From UMGS1668 sp035447605 (GTDB lineage: Bacteria > Bacillota > Clostridia > Oscillospirales > Ruminococcaceae): a stretch of 54,765 nucleotides of DNA. The notes beneath the pieces were generated by a model. It was not told where the DNA came from. It saw only the letters and a program-made list of their open reading frames with translations, and did not search any database. Each line of letters starts with the position of its first letter. The first letter of the stretch is position 1. Shown piece by piece: positions 47,596 through 54,765 of the stretch. The position numbers and the translations under genes were made by a program. The stretch is from the NCBI GenBank assembly GCA_035447605.1, contig DAOTHJ010000014.1, positions 1-54,765 on the forward strand, read 5' to 3'.

Positions 47596-47946
47596 ATGGA
47601 GCGGAAGCTGCTGACCAAAAAAGATGCGCTGCTGGTGATCCTCGTGATGCTGGCGGCGGCCGCGGTGCTGCTGGTACGGAGGTACGCGCCGGCGGAACAG
47701 TACCCGGTGGCGGTGGTGACCGTCGGCAGCGGGGAGGTCATGCGGATCGACCTCGCGGACGCGCAGGACGGCATCGTCGAATTGGGCGAGCCGGACGTGC
47801 GGCTCAAAATCGAGGACCATAAAATTTGTTTTTACGAGGCAAGCTGCCCCGACAAAATCTGTGAGAACACCGGCTGGCTCTCGAAGGCCGGCGATACGGC
47901 GGTCTGTATGCCGTACCGCACGGCGGTGAAGCTGGTTGAACCATAA
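47596..47946 (+). CDS. NusG domain II-containing membrane-anchored protein
   Basis: A 116-residue protein with a single N-terminal helix (about 11-28) and a small extracytoplasmic domain; the segment KICFYEASCPDKICENTGWLSKAGDTAVCMPYR is characteristic of the NusG-domain-II family of Firmicutes. It has three cysteines. GGAGGGGCGGC precedes the ATG. In many clostridia a similar gene is next to a Gx-transporter gene; here the next gene is cyclophilin-like, 10 bp downstream, so the two are likely cotranscribed. Function unknown. Confidence 0.82.
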   Translation: MERKLLTKKDALLVILVMLAAAAVLLVRRYAPAEQYPVAVVTVGSGEVMRIDLADAQDGIVELGEPDVRLKIEDHKICFYEASCPDKICENTGWLSKAGDTAVCMPYRTAVKLVEP

Positions 47947-47956
47947 GGAGGACATC

Positions 47957-48742
47957 ATGAACGGAATCGGAAACTACGGAAAGCGGAGATCAAAAGTGCC
48001 GCTCTTTGTGACGCTGGGATGCGTCCTGCTGTTGCTGGCGGCCGTGCTGACCATTTGGCTGCTGCCCGCCGCCGAGGGAATCCGCGGCCGCATCGCCGAG
48101 CTTTTCGGATGGGGCGGGATTCAGTCCGGCGATGAGGAACTCACGCAGGAGGAGACGCTCTCCGACGAGCTGATCTGGCAGAGCGCCGCGGCGGCAAAGG
48201 ACGATCTCACCGCTGTCTTCACGACGGACGCGGGTTCCTTTACGGTGAAACTGAAGGCGGAGAGCGCGGCGGCCGCAAAATTCGCGGAGCTCGCACAGGC
48301 GGGCGCCTTCGACGGAATGACGATCGACCGCAGCGTGAAAGAGAGCTATCTCCAGACCTCCGTCATCTCCGGGGAGATCCCGGAGGAGGAGACCGGCCTC
48401 GCTCCGATTTTCGGCGCGGTGGGCTTTGTCTCGGAGGACGGGGAGCTCTCGCTCTTCTTTGTCACGGCGGAGTCCCTTTCCGCCGAATCCTCCGCCTTTC
48501 TGATCGAGCAGAACCTCGGCAAACCGGTGACGGAGCTTTATACAAATCGCGGCGGCGTCCCGGAACTCTCCGGCACCGGCACCGTTTTCGGGCAGGTCGT
48601 CTCCGGGAGCTCTCTGCTGACGGCGGCGGCCGCGGCCGAGACCTCCAACTGGACGGAGGGCTATACGCTCACCTCTCCGGTGACGATCACCTACGTCGAA
48701 ATCGTGGAGCCGGTCCTCCCCGAGGAGTCCTCCTCGGAATAA
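47957..48742 (+). CDS. membrane-anchored cyclophilin-like protein
   Basis: A 261-residue protein with one N-terminal TM helix (about 17-37) and an extracytoplasmic domain that resembles a degenerate cyclophilin: VFTTDAGSFTVKLKAESAAAAKFAELAQAGAFDGMTIDR near the start and GTGTVFGQVVSGSSLL near the end. The arginine at FDGMTIDR is in the place of the peptidyl-prolyl isomerase arginine, but the FMxQGGD motif is replaced (SYLQTSVISGE), so activity is doubtful. ATG 47957 has GGAGG upstream. It follows the NusG-II gene closely. Confidence 0.75.
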   Translation: MNGIGNYGKRRSKVPLFVTLGCVLLLLAAVLTIWLLPAAEGIRGRIAELFGWGGIQSGDEELTQEETLSDELIWQSAAAAKDDLTAVFTTDAGSFTVKLKAESAAAAKFAELAQAGAFDGMTIDRSVKESYLQTSVISGEIPEEETGLAPIFGAVGFVSEDGELSLFFVTAESLSAESSAFLIEQNLGKPVTELYTNRGGVPELSGTGTVFGQVVSGSSLLTAAAAAETSNWTEGYTLTSPVTITYVEIVEPVLPEESSSE

Positions 48743-48988
48743 ATCCAAAAAGAACCCCTCTCCGAACGGGTTTGGAGGGAACCTCTGAGACATGGCTTTT
48801 TGTAAAGACCTCCGCCGACTTTTAGCGGTGATTCCTTTATGAGAAGGGGTCTCTTTCCGGAGGAAAAGGCGGCTCCCGCAGGGATGCCGGGCGTGCGGCC
48901 GAAGCGCCCCTTTGGCGGAAAAATTTTACCAAAAGGGCGGAAAAAGCCTCCGCTGGGCCTCTGATGAAAAAACTGCGGGCGGAACGGA

Positions 48989-49017
48989 TTGACTTGCGGG
49001 GATTTTTCATATAATAT
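48989..49017 (+). promoter_or_regulatory. promoter of the DUF1292 gene
   Basis: TTGACT (48989-48994) with TAATAT (49012-49017) at 17 bp; an overlapping TATAAT (49010-49015) gives 15 bp. About 45 bp before the start codon. The rest of 48743-49060 holds imperfect hairpins (for example GCGCCCCTTTGGC / ACCAAAAGGGCGG near 48910-48940) and no gene. Confidence 0.5.
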
Positions 49018-49060
49018 GATAGCGAGAAAAATTGTTTTCAATAAGGAAAGGGAAAAAAGC

Positions 49061-49429
49061 ATGAGCGACGAGAACGAGAAAGAACTCGAGACCCCGGAAG
49101 AAGAGACGGAAGAAAACGAAGACGAGTATGGCCCGGATATCCTGACCCTCGTCGACGACGACGGCGTGGAGCATGAGTTTGAAGTCGTCGACACGCTCAA
49201 CACGGAGGAAAACGAATATTTTGCCCTGATCCCGACCGAGGATGCCGAGAATGTCTCCGACGAGGACGGCCAGTTGGTGATTCTCAAGGTCGTGCAGGAA
49301 AACGACGAGGAATTCCTGGAGCCGATTGAGGACGAGGACGAATTCAACCAGATCTCCGAGATTTTTATGGACCGCCTCGAGGAATACTATGATTTCGAGG
49401 ACGACGAAGAGGATTCCGAAGAGAAATAA
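49061..49429 (+). CDS. DUF1292 family protein
   Basis: A 122-residue, very acidic cytoplasmic protein. The DILTLVDDDGVEHEFEVVDTL ... YFALIP ... VILKVVQENDEEFLEPIEDEDEF pattern is the DUF1292/YrzB family, common in Firmicutes and of unknown function. Here the N- and C-termini add runs of E and D. ATG 49061 follows GGAAAGGG; a longer frame upstream covers the promoter and is not favoured. In other Firmicutes the gene sits near ruvX and mutS2-type genes; that context is absent here. Confidence 0.85.
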   Translation: MSDENEKELETPEEETEENEDEYGPDILTLVDDDGVEHEFEVVDTLNTEENEYFALIPTEDAENVSDEDGQLVILKVVQENDEEFLEPIEDEDEFNQISEIFMDRLEEYYDFEDDEEDSEEK

Positions 49430-49464
49430 CCATTCACCATTCCAAAACGAAACGCACCCTGCCT

Positions 49465-49655
49465 TGCACGAGAACTTGCCCCTTATTCTAATCCAACAGA
49501 AATTGAAAAGGGAGCCGGTCTCCGGCTGCGGAGACGCATGCCCTCATTTATGAAGGAGCGCGAAGCATCCGGGCTGACTTACCCACCCTGTCGTAAGATG
49601 GGTTTCAATCCGGGGCTATTCGACAAGGCGGGGGCATTTTGTTGTTTATTGACGG
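49465..49655 (+). ncRNA. possible structured RNA upstream of tcdA
   Basis: The 240-bp spacer after the DUF1292 gene holds no ORF but has a promoter-like TTGCAC-17-TCTAAT (about 49465-49493) and several perfect short stems: GTCTCC/GGAGAC (49516-49533), ACCCA/TGGGT (near 49580-49602), and TGCCCC at 49482 opposite GGGGCA at 49632. I recall 6S RNA lying near this gene in Bacillus, but no diagnostic 6S sequence is recognised. It may equally be only a decayed repeat (ATCCGGGCT and ATCCGGGGCT recur). Confidence 0.28.
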
Positions 49656-49671
49656 AAAGGAGCGGGGCGCG

Positions 49672-50379
49672 TTGAGCTGGACGGAACGGACGGAGCGCCT
49701 GATCGGGAGCGAAAACACGGCGAAGCTTCAGAGCGCGAGGGTCGCGCTGCTGGGGCTCGGCGGCGTCGGCGGAGCCTGCGCGGAGGCGCTGTGCCGGGCC
49801 GGAATCGGCCATCTGCTGGTGATCGACGGCGACGCGGTGGAGGATTCAAACCGCAACCGCCAGATTTTAGCCGAGGTCTCCACCGTCGGGATGCGCAAGG
49901 TCGACGCCGCGGAAAAAAGGCTGCACGCGATCGTGCCGGAAGCCGATCTCACGCTCGCCGACGAATTCCTTCTGCCGGAGAACGGAGCGTTTTTATTCGA
50001 CTGGAAGCCCGATTACATCGTGGATGCGATCGACACCGTGACCGCGAAGCTCTTTCTCGCGAAGGAGTGCGCCGCGCGGGGTATTCCGCTCGCCATGTGC
50101 CTCGGCACCGGCAACCGGCTTCATCCGGAGATGCTGCGCATCGGCGATCTCTCCGAGACCGCCGGCTCGGGCTGTCCGCTCGCGCGGGTCATGCGCCGGG
50201 AGCTGCGGAAAGCCGGCATCGAGCACCTGACCGTTCTTTATAGTATGGAGGAGCCGGCCAAGGCCCACTTCGATGGGGAAAACGGCCGCCATCCCCCGGG
50301 CAGCGTCTCGTTTGTGCCGCCCGCCGCGGGGTATTTCCTCGCCGGGAAATGCGTGCGCGACCTGATCGGCGCCGAGTGA
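49672..50379 (+). CDS. tcdA: tRNA threonylcarbamoyladenosine dehydratase, TcdA type
   Basis: E1-like ATP-dependent enzyme that cyclises t6A to ct6A in tRNA. It is 235 residues in the ThiF/MoeB fold: the nucleotide-binding GLGGVGGACAEALCRAGIG at about 28-46, the IDGDAVEDSNRNRQIL loop, and the VDAIDTVTAKLFLAKEC and GCPLARVMRRELRKAGI segments. The start is TTG 49672, nine bases after AAAGGAG. An alternative role in sulfur transfer or thiamine synthesis is less likely given the RQIL/NR pattern. Followed by a terminator. Confidence 0.9.
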   Translation: MSWTERTERLIGSENTAKLQSARVALLGLGGVGGACAEALCRAGIGHLLVIDGDAVEDSNRNRQILAEVSTVGMRKVDAAEKRLHAIVPEADLTLADEFLLPENGAFLFDWKPDYIVDAIDTVTAKLFLAKECAARGIPLAMCLGTGNRLHPEMLRIGDLSETAGSGCPLARVMRRELRKAGIEHLTVLYSMEEPAKAHFDGENGRHPPGSVSFVPPAAGYFLAGKCVRDLIGAE

Positions 50380-50393
50380 ACCGAAAAAAATAG

Positions 50394-50440
50394 AAAGCCC
50401 GGTTTCAGAGAGAATATCTCCGGAACCGGGCTTATTTTAT
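50394..50440 (+). terminator. tcdA terminator
   Basis: Stem AAGCCCGGTT / AACCGGGCTT with a long loop, followed by ATTTTATTT. Confidence 0.8.
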
Positions 50441-50549
50441 TTCCGTGCGGGGCCTAATTTAAAGTTTTTTCTATGTTAAAAGAGCGTGCGGCGGGCGCGG
50501 CATTTCCCTAAAATTCAGGAAACAATTGCTTTGCCAAAAGGTTTCTTTC

Positions 50550-50880
50550 GGCATGACCGTATGCCCTGCCTGACGCGTATCCTGTGGATTTTCGTCCGAG
50601 TGAGATGCGTAGAGAGCTGAGACTTTCAAGGGCATGCACGTTTACTTTTCAGAGAGCTTTTTGGCATGACCGTGTACCCTGCTTGATACATATCCCGCGG
50701 CTTTTTGTCTGATACGGTAAGCCTTCGCTTTTCGGATATGTGCTGAGCACGGTATTCTCATATGGTGCTCACCTTGCCGGAGAGAGTTTTTTTCGGCATG
50801 ACCGAGTGTTCGGCCTGACACACATCACCGTTTTTCATCTGCACATGAGGCTTTTTTCGGATATGTGCCCGGCACCGTCT
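50550..50880 (-). repeat. three degenerate tandem units downstream of the TauE/SafE genes
   Basis: On the plus strand, GGCATGACCG recurs at about 50550, 50663 and 50795, each followed by (T/C)CCTGC(C/T)TGA(C/T)(G/A)C(G/A)(T/C)ATC-like sequence and, in two units, by TTTCGGATATGTGC. Periods are 113 and 132 bp. It fills the 50441-50907 spacer; no gene or promoter is convincing. Confidence 0.65.
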
Positions 50881-50907
50881 TTTCCCTGAGTAAAATTTCG
50901 GCTTATT

Positions 50908-51267
50908 TTATCGCTCGTTTCCGGCCCGGCCAAAAAGCTGCTGTAAGCCGAGGAGCAGCAAGAAGATTGCGAACCCGTCCCGCAGGCGCTCCGGGCCGAG
51001 AAGAACCGAAAGTTGGTATCCGATCCAGACGGCGGGCAGCCCGGCGAGGATGCAGAGCGCGGCGGACTTCCAGCGGATGTAGCCGCCCCGCCCGTGCAGA
51101 AACAGCGAGACGGCGGAGCAGGCAAGAAAAAACAGCAGGTTGACGCCTTGGGCGGCGGGCTGGCTGTATCCGGCGCAGGCGGTCAGATAGAGGATCAACA
51201 CGGTTCCTCCGCCGAGCCCCATCGCGCCCGCCGCGCCGGAGAAAAACGCGGCCAGAAAATCGCTCAT
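50908..51267 (-). CDS. TauE/SafE family protein, second half-size subunit
   Basis: A 119-residue membrane protein with about four TM helices, half the usual length of TauE/SafE sulfite-type exporters. The segment FFSGAAGAMGLGGGTVLILYL carries the family's glycine motif. The ATG overlaps the stop of the upstream half (ATGA). Together the two halves equal one full transporter, so they probably form a heterodimer. The substrate is unknown (family members export sulfite, sulfoacetate and other organosulfur anions). Confidence 0.85.
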   Translation of the reverse strand: MSDFLAAFFSGAAGAMGLGGGTVLILYLTACAGYSQPAAQGVNLLFFLACSAVSLFLHGRGGYIRWKSAALCILAGLPAVWIGYQLSVLLGPERLRDGFAIFLLLLGLQQLFGRAGNER

Positions 51268-51617
51268 CGCAGCAGCGTCCGCAGCGCAAACCAGATCATA
51301 AAGACGCCCATCGCCCGCCGCAGGAGCCGGGCAGGCAGCCGCCGAAAGAGGAGAGCCCCGGTCGCCGCGCCGAGGATTCCACCCGGCAGAAAGCCCGCCG
51401 CCTCCCCGAGCGAAAACCGACCGCCGCCGAGATAGAACAGCACGCTCACCACCGAGAGGCAGGCCGTCAGCGCGAGGGCAGTGGCGTGCGCCTCCTTGAC
51501 GGAGAGGCCGCCCTTTTCAAGCGCCGGCACCGCGACAAGCCCGCCGCCCGCGCCGAAAAATCCGTTGAGCACGCCTGCCGCCGCTCCGGAGAGCAGAGCG
51601 GCTCCTTTTTTGAGCAC
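51264..51617 (-). CDS. TauE/SafE family protein, first half-size subunit
   Basis: A 117-residue membrane protein with about four helices and the motif GVLNGFFGAGGGLVAVPAL, corresponding to the N-terminal repeat of a full TauE/SafE protein. It starts at GTG 51617, eight bases after AAAAGGAGG, and overlaps the next half gene by four bases. There is no sign of a frameshift between the two: the junction has a clean stop-start overlap and both halves have full membrane topology. Confidence 0.87.
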   Translation of the reverse strand: MLKKGAALLSGAAAGVLNGFFGAGGGLVAVPALEKGGLSVKEAHATALALTACLSVVSVLFYLGGGRFSLGEAAGFLPGGILGAATGALLFRRLPARLLRRAMGVFMIWFALRTLLR

Positions 51618-51708
51618 GGCGGATGCCTCCTTTTAAAAAAACGATGGGGGTCTGCTGCCCTTATGTTTTCCCAAAATACGGGCGAATATCATTTTCCGCG
51701 GGCCGCTT

Positions 51709-51985
51709 TGCCATATGCGGGGCCGAAAGAATCGCCGCCGGGTGCGGTATGAAAAAATCCGGCCATAGCCTTTTTGTGTGGTTCCTCGTTTTTCTGAGAT
51801 GATCTACCTTGCCGGATATGCGGCCGAAAGAACCGCAGGGTGCGGCATGAAAGAGGTGAATCTCCGTTTTCACCTTTTCAAAAGGCTCTTTTCAAATAAC
51901 ATATTGATTTTTCTGAAGCAGACGGTCTTTTCATATATGCGGCCCCAAAAACGCCGCGGATTTTTGATTTCGATGAAATAAACAA
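51709..51985 (+). repeat. three degenerate tandem units between the TauE/SafE genes and spoVAC
   Basis: ATATGCGG followed by (GG)CC(G/C)(A/C)AA(A/G) recurs near 51710, 51811 and 51931, each with a nearby GTGCGG(T/C)ATGAAA or GCCGCGGATTTTTG, and TTTTTCTGA(G/A) in between. Periods are about 101 and 120 bp. It occupies most of 51618-52081. Confidence 0.6.
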
Positions 51986-52081
51986 GTTTACCGCGCCGCC
52001 GGACTTTTTCCATGGGGATACATGTTTTTGAAAAAAAGCGGAAAACTACCGCCGAAAGATCCGGAAAAGGAGGCTTGCCCT

Positions 52082-52525
52082 TTGTCGGTTTCCCCTGAAG
52101 AATATAAAAAGCTCAACGAAAAAGCGTCTCCGCCCACCAAGGAGCTTCGCAATCTCAGCGGCGCGTTTTTGATCGGCGGCGCGATCTGCTGCCTCGGCCA
52201 GGCGCTGATCAACCTCTATCTCCGGGCCGGGCTGAACGAGGAGCTTGCCGGAACCGCCTGCTCCGTCACGCTGATCCTGATCTCGGCGCTCCTGACGGGC
52301 TTCGGCGTCTACGACAACCTCGCAAAGTTCGGCGGCGGCGGGACGCTCGTGCCGATCACCGGATTCGCCAACGCGGTCGTCTCGCCGGCCATGGAATTCA
52401 AAAGCGAAGGCTGGATTCTCGGTCTCGGCGCCAAGATGTTTACGATCGCGGGGCCGGTCATCGTCTACGGAATCGCCGCGAGCGCCATTTATGGGCTCTT
52501 CCTCGTGCTGTTCGGCGGGGCATAA
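52082..52525 (+). CDS. spoVAC: stage V sporulation protein AC
   Basis: Membrane component of the SpoVA channel that moves dipicolinic acid into the forespore and out at germination; SpoVAC of Bacillus acts as a mechanosensitive channel. The TTG at 52082, eight bases after GGAGG, gives 147 residues, close to the 150 of Bacillus; an in-frame ATG at 52022 would add 20 residues without a good ribosome site. Core segments GGAICCLGQALINLY, SALLTGFGVYDNLAKFGGGGTLVPITGFANAVVSPAMEFKSEG are diagnostic. It is cut off from spoVAD by a terminator and an inverted MATE gene. Confidence 0.95.
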   Translation: MSVSPEEYKKLNEKASPPTKELRNLSGAFLIGGAICCLGQALINLYLRAGLNEELAGTACSVTLILISALLTGFGVYDNLAKFGGGGTLVPITGFANAVVSPAMEFKSEGWILGLGAKMFTIAGPVIVYGIAASAIYGLFLVLFGGA

Positions 52526-52528
52526 AAA

Positions 52529-52556
52529 ATCCGCACGGGTTTCCGTGCGGACTTTT
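52529..52556 (+). terminator. spoVAC terminator
   Basis: Perfect nine-base stem TCCGCACGG / CCGTGCGGA with loop GTTT and a T-run, directly after the spoVAC stop. The remaining spacer to 52800 has short GCGGCCAA-type repeats (52626-52660) and no gene. Confidence 0.9.
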
Positions 52557-52800
52557 TCTTTTTTTGCAGGAGAACGCTCCGCCTGATCGCTTTTGCAGCA
52601 CGGGCGCGGACAGGGATTCCCACAGCGGCCAACGTGGCCGGTGCGGCCAATGCGGCCATATTTGTCCGGTGCGGCGCAAAGAGCGAAAGCCGCCGCTTTT
52701 TTGCTGTTTTTCGGGAAAGCGGGCGGCGGCATCTTCAGACGAGGCCCGGAGCCGAAGAAAACTGGATATCTCCAAAAACGCTCCGGCTACTCGGTGGTCT

Positions 52801-54129
52801 TTAATACCCGTAAACTTTTTTCTGCCGGACCAGCAGGAAGATGGTGACGAAGGCCGTTAAAAACTCTGAGGCGACGATGGCCGCCCAGACGCCGTTCAGG
52901 CCAAAAATTTCCGGCAGGAGCAGGATCATGCCCACCCGGAACACCAGTGTCCGGAGAAACGAGATCAGCGCGGAGAGCTTGCCGTTGCTGAGCGCGGTAA
53001 AAAAGGACGAGCCGAAGACGTTGACCCAGAAGATCAGGTAAAGCGGCGAATAGGCCCGGAAGCCGTAGGCGGTCATCTCGCAGAGAGCCGGATTTGCGGA
53101 GACGAAGAGCCCCGCGACCGTATCGGCGAGCAGTTCGGCGATAATCGTGATCCCCAGACCCGCGGCGGCAAGAACGACCAGATTTTTGTGAAAAATGTTG
53201 TGCAGCTCCTCATGATTCTGCGCGCCGTGGTTAAAGCCGATGATCGGTGCCGAACCCATACAGAAGCCCAAAACAGCCGCCGCAAAGGCAAAGTCGACAT
53301 ACATGATGACGGTGATCGCCGCGACGCCGTCCTCTCCGACGAAACGCATCATCTGGAGGTTGAGCAGAAACAGCACAACCGAGGCGGAGAGGTTGCTCAC
53401 CATTTCGGAGGAGCCGTTGGTGCAGCTCTTGAGCAAAATCTTCGGATAGAGCTTCGTTTTGGTAAGGCGAAGGAGGCTGTCGTTTGGAAGGATAAAATAG
53501 AAAAACGGAATGATGCTCCCGACGGCATAGCCGATATTGGTTGCCCAGGCGGCGCCGGCGATGCCCCACTGATACACATAGACGAACAGGTAATCGAGGA
53601 ACATATTGGTAAGGCCGGAAGCTACGGTCAGCCAGAGGCCAATTTTCGGTTTTTCCGCAACGATGAAGAAGGATTGGAACGTCACCTGCGACATAAAAAG
53701 GACGTTTCCGTACATCAGGATGGTGCCGTAGGTGACGCAGTCCTCGATCAGCAGATCGCTCGCGCCAAGCAGGTAGGCGATCTGACGCATATAAAGAATG
53801 GAAAACAGAGCGACGATCCCGGAGAGAATCGCCACGGCCCAGACCAGCATGGTGAAGTACCGCTGAGCCAGTTCCCGGTTTCCCTCGCCGAGCGTCTTGG
53901 CGACGATGGCGCTGCCTCCGGTGCCGAGCATGAAGCCGAAGGAGGCCGTGACCATGCACAGGGGCAGCATGATGTTGATGGAGGAGAGCGCGTTGCTGCT
54001 GACGCAGTTGGAAACGAAGGCGCCGTCCACGATGCTGTAAATGGAGGTGAACACCATCATTACAATCGAGGGCAGCGTAAAACGAAGCAGGCTGCGATAA
54101 GTAAAATGATCGGAAAGCTGAATTCTCAT
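52801..54129 (-). CDS. MATE family efflux transporter
   Basis: A 442-residue protein with twelve predicted helices in two homologous halves, typical of MATE exporters that use Na+ or H+ gradients. The first half has LPSIVMMVFTSIYSIVDGAFVSN and the second NLSASVVLFLLNLQMMRFVGEDGVAA and GSAPIIGFNHGAQN. ATG 54129 has AAAGGG upstream; an open frame before it overlaps the promoter. It is inverted between spoVAC and spoVAD, genes normally adjacent in one operon, so it was probably inserted there. The substrate is unknown. Confidence 0.93.
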   Translation of the reverse strand: MRIQLSDHFTYRSLLRFTLPSIVMMVFTSIYSIVDGAFVSNCVSSNALSSINIMLPLCMVTASFGFMLGTGGSAIVAKTLGEGNRELAQRYFTMLVWAVAILSGIVALFSILYMRQIAYLLGASDLLIEDCVTYGTILMYGNVLFMSQVTFQSFFIVAEKPKIGLWLTVASGLTNMFLDYLFVYVYQWGIAGAAWATNIGYAVGSIIPFFYFILPNDSLLRLTKTKLYPKILLKSCTNGSSEMVSNLSASVVLFLLNLQMMRFVGEDGVAAITVIMYVDFAFAAAVLGFCMGSAPIIGFNHGAQNHEELHNIFHKNLVVLAAAGLGITIIAELLADTVAGLFVSANPALCEMTAYGFRAYSPLYLIFWVNVFGSSFFTALSNGKLSALISFLRTLVFRVGMILLLPEIFGLNGVWAAIVASEFLTAFVTIFLLVRQKKVYGY

Positions 54130-54166
54130 GAAGGCCCTTTCTGTCGGAAAACGTACGACAATGCTA

Positions 54167-54195
54167 ATAGTCACACAATATAAATTATTTGTCAA
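54167..54195 (-). promoter_or_regulatory. promoter of the MATE gene
   Basis: Minus-strand TTGACA (54190-54195) with GACTAT (54167-54172) at 17 bp. The -10 is poor, so this is tentative. Between it and spoVAD (54196-54418), CCTGT-TCGG-ACAGG (54214-54227) is a perfect small hairpin; I could not identify a clear forespore sigma-G promoter. Confidence 0.4.
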
Positions 54196-54418
54196 GGAAA
54201 ACCTGCCCGCCCTGTTCGGACAGGTTTCCCTGCTCTCCGGACAAAAGAGGACGAAGCCGCTTCAAAACGCGCTTCCGTGAAGAAAAGGGAGCAGCTCCGG
54301 ATATGGAAAAAAGTCCGTTTTTTAAGCACGGAGGTGCGGGAATGAGGATTTCCTGATAATTTTTCTTTCGTCGGAGAAACTAACGGGTGAAGCATAAGCA
54401 AAGTTATGGGGTGATGCT

Positions 54419-54765
54419 ATGGCATATAAAATCGGAAAGGATACGCTGGTGACGCCTTCCTGTCCGGCCGTGCTTTCCACGGCGGCGGTCGGCGCCCAAA
54501 AGGAAGGCGAAGGCCCGCTCGGCAAGGAATTCGACCTGATCGAGGAGGATTCCCGCTTTGGGCAGGAGACTTGGGAAAAGGCGGAGAGCAAGATGCAGGA
54601 GCTTGCCTGCAAGGTTGCACTGGGCAAGGCAAACCGGAAGATGTCGGGCATGGATTTTATCTTCGCGGGCGACCTGCTTAATCAGTGCATCGCGTCGGCA
54701 TACGGAGCGAGAAGTTCAGGCGTGCCTTTTATCGGGCTTTACGGCGCGTGCTCAACCTTTACGGA
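54419..54765 (+). CDS. spoVAD: stage V sporulation protein AD, cut by window end
   Basis: The first 115 residues of SpoVAD, a thiolase-like protein of the forespore membrane that binds dipicolinic acid as part of the SpoVA channel. The start MAYKIGKDTLVTPSCPAVLS and the segment AGDLLNQCIASAYGARSSG, then GLYGACST, match the family well, including the position of the thiolase cysteine-like GACST. ATG 54419 is preceded by GGGGTGAT. The remainder lies outside the window; spoVAE would be expected next. Confidence 0.95.
   Translation, partial: MAYKIGKDTLVTPSCPAVLSTAAVGAQKEGEGPLGKEFDLIEEDSRFGQETWEKAESKMQELACKVALGKANRKMSGMDFIFAGDLLNQCIASAYGARSSGVPFIGLYGACSTFT

Overview
The window looks like the replication-origin region of a GC-rich, endospore-forming Clostridia chromosome, most like an Oscillospiraceae/Ruminococcaceae-type gut bacterium. 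The basis is the gene order rpmH-dnaA-dnaN-yaaA-recF-remB-gyrB-gyrA on the right and rpmH-rnpA-yidD-yidC-jag-mnmE-mnmG-rsmG-noc on the left, a ParA/ParB pair with two parS sites, spoVAC and spoVAD, strong Shine-Dalgarno sites (many with TTG starts), and sigma-A promoters of the TTGACA-17-TATAAT type. Taxonomy is an inference; no rRNA is present.

Layout, left to right. 1-5330: a small membrane peptide diverges from a four-gene operon for a GldA/F/G-like ABC system with a DUF4340 protein. 5338-6660: tRNA-Met and tRNA-Glu, then a DUF975 membrane protein. 6670-12440 (minus): EamA transporter, guaB, serS, parB and parA. 12440-15880: about 1 kb of noncoding DNA with two parS sites and a two-copy repeat, then a DUF6530-like protein, an acetyltransferase and yjbQ. 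15880-25030 (minus): noc, rsmG, mnmG, mnmE, jag/khpB, yidC, yidD, rnpA, rpmH. 25030-26950: the origin, with dnaA interrupted by a 100-N assembly gap and a DnaA-box/GC-rich/DnaA-trio element just before dnaN. 26950-35880: dnaN, yaaA, recF, remB, gyrB, a YcxB-like membrane protein and gyrA. 36030-43380 (minus, head-on to the rightward fork): an orphan 59-residue protein, mfd, pth and polA. 43490-50440: M23 lipoprotein, dus, hemW, a NusG-domain-II protein, a cyclophilin-like membrane protein, a DUF1292 protein and tcdA. 50900-54765: two half-size TauE/SafE proteins, spoVAC, an inverted MATE transporter and the start of spoVAD.

Two things stand out beyond ordinary annotation. First, many spacers are filled with degenerate tandem arrays of imperfect palindromes. 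In at least three cases (yjbQ, mnmE, hemW) the first unit is the 3' end of the gene itself, including its stop codon; behind the M23 gene the tail is duplicated once at a distance. Weaker versions follow rsmG, dnaN and recF. Second, the DnaA box of this organism appears to be [T/A/G]GTGGAAA[A/G] rather than TGTGGATAA. It occurs around dnaA/dnaN and again as a dense cluster about 19 kb away, just upstream of hemW.
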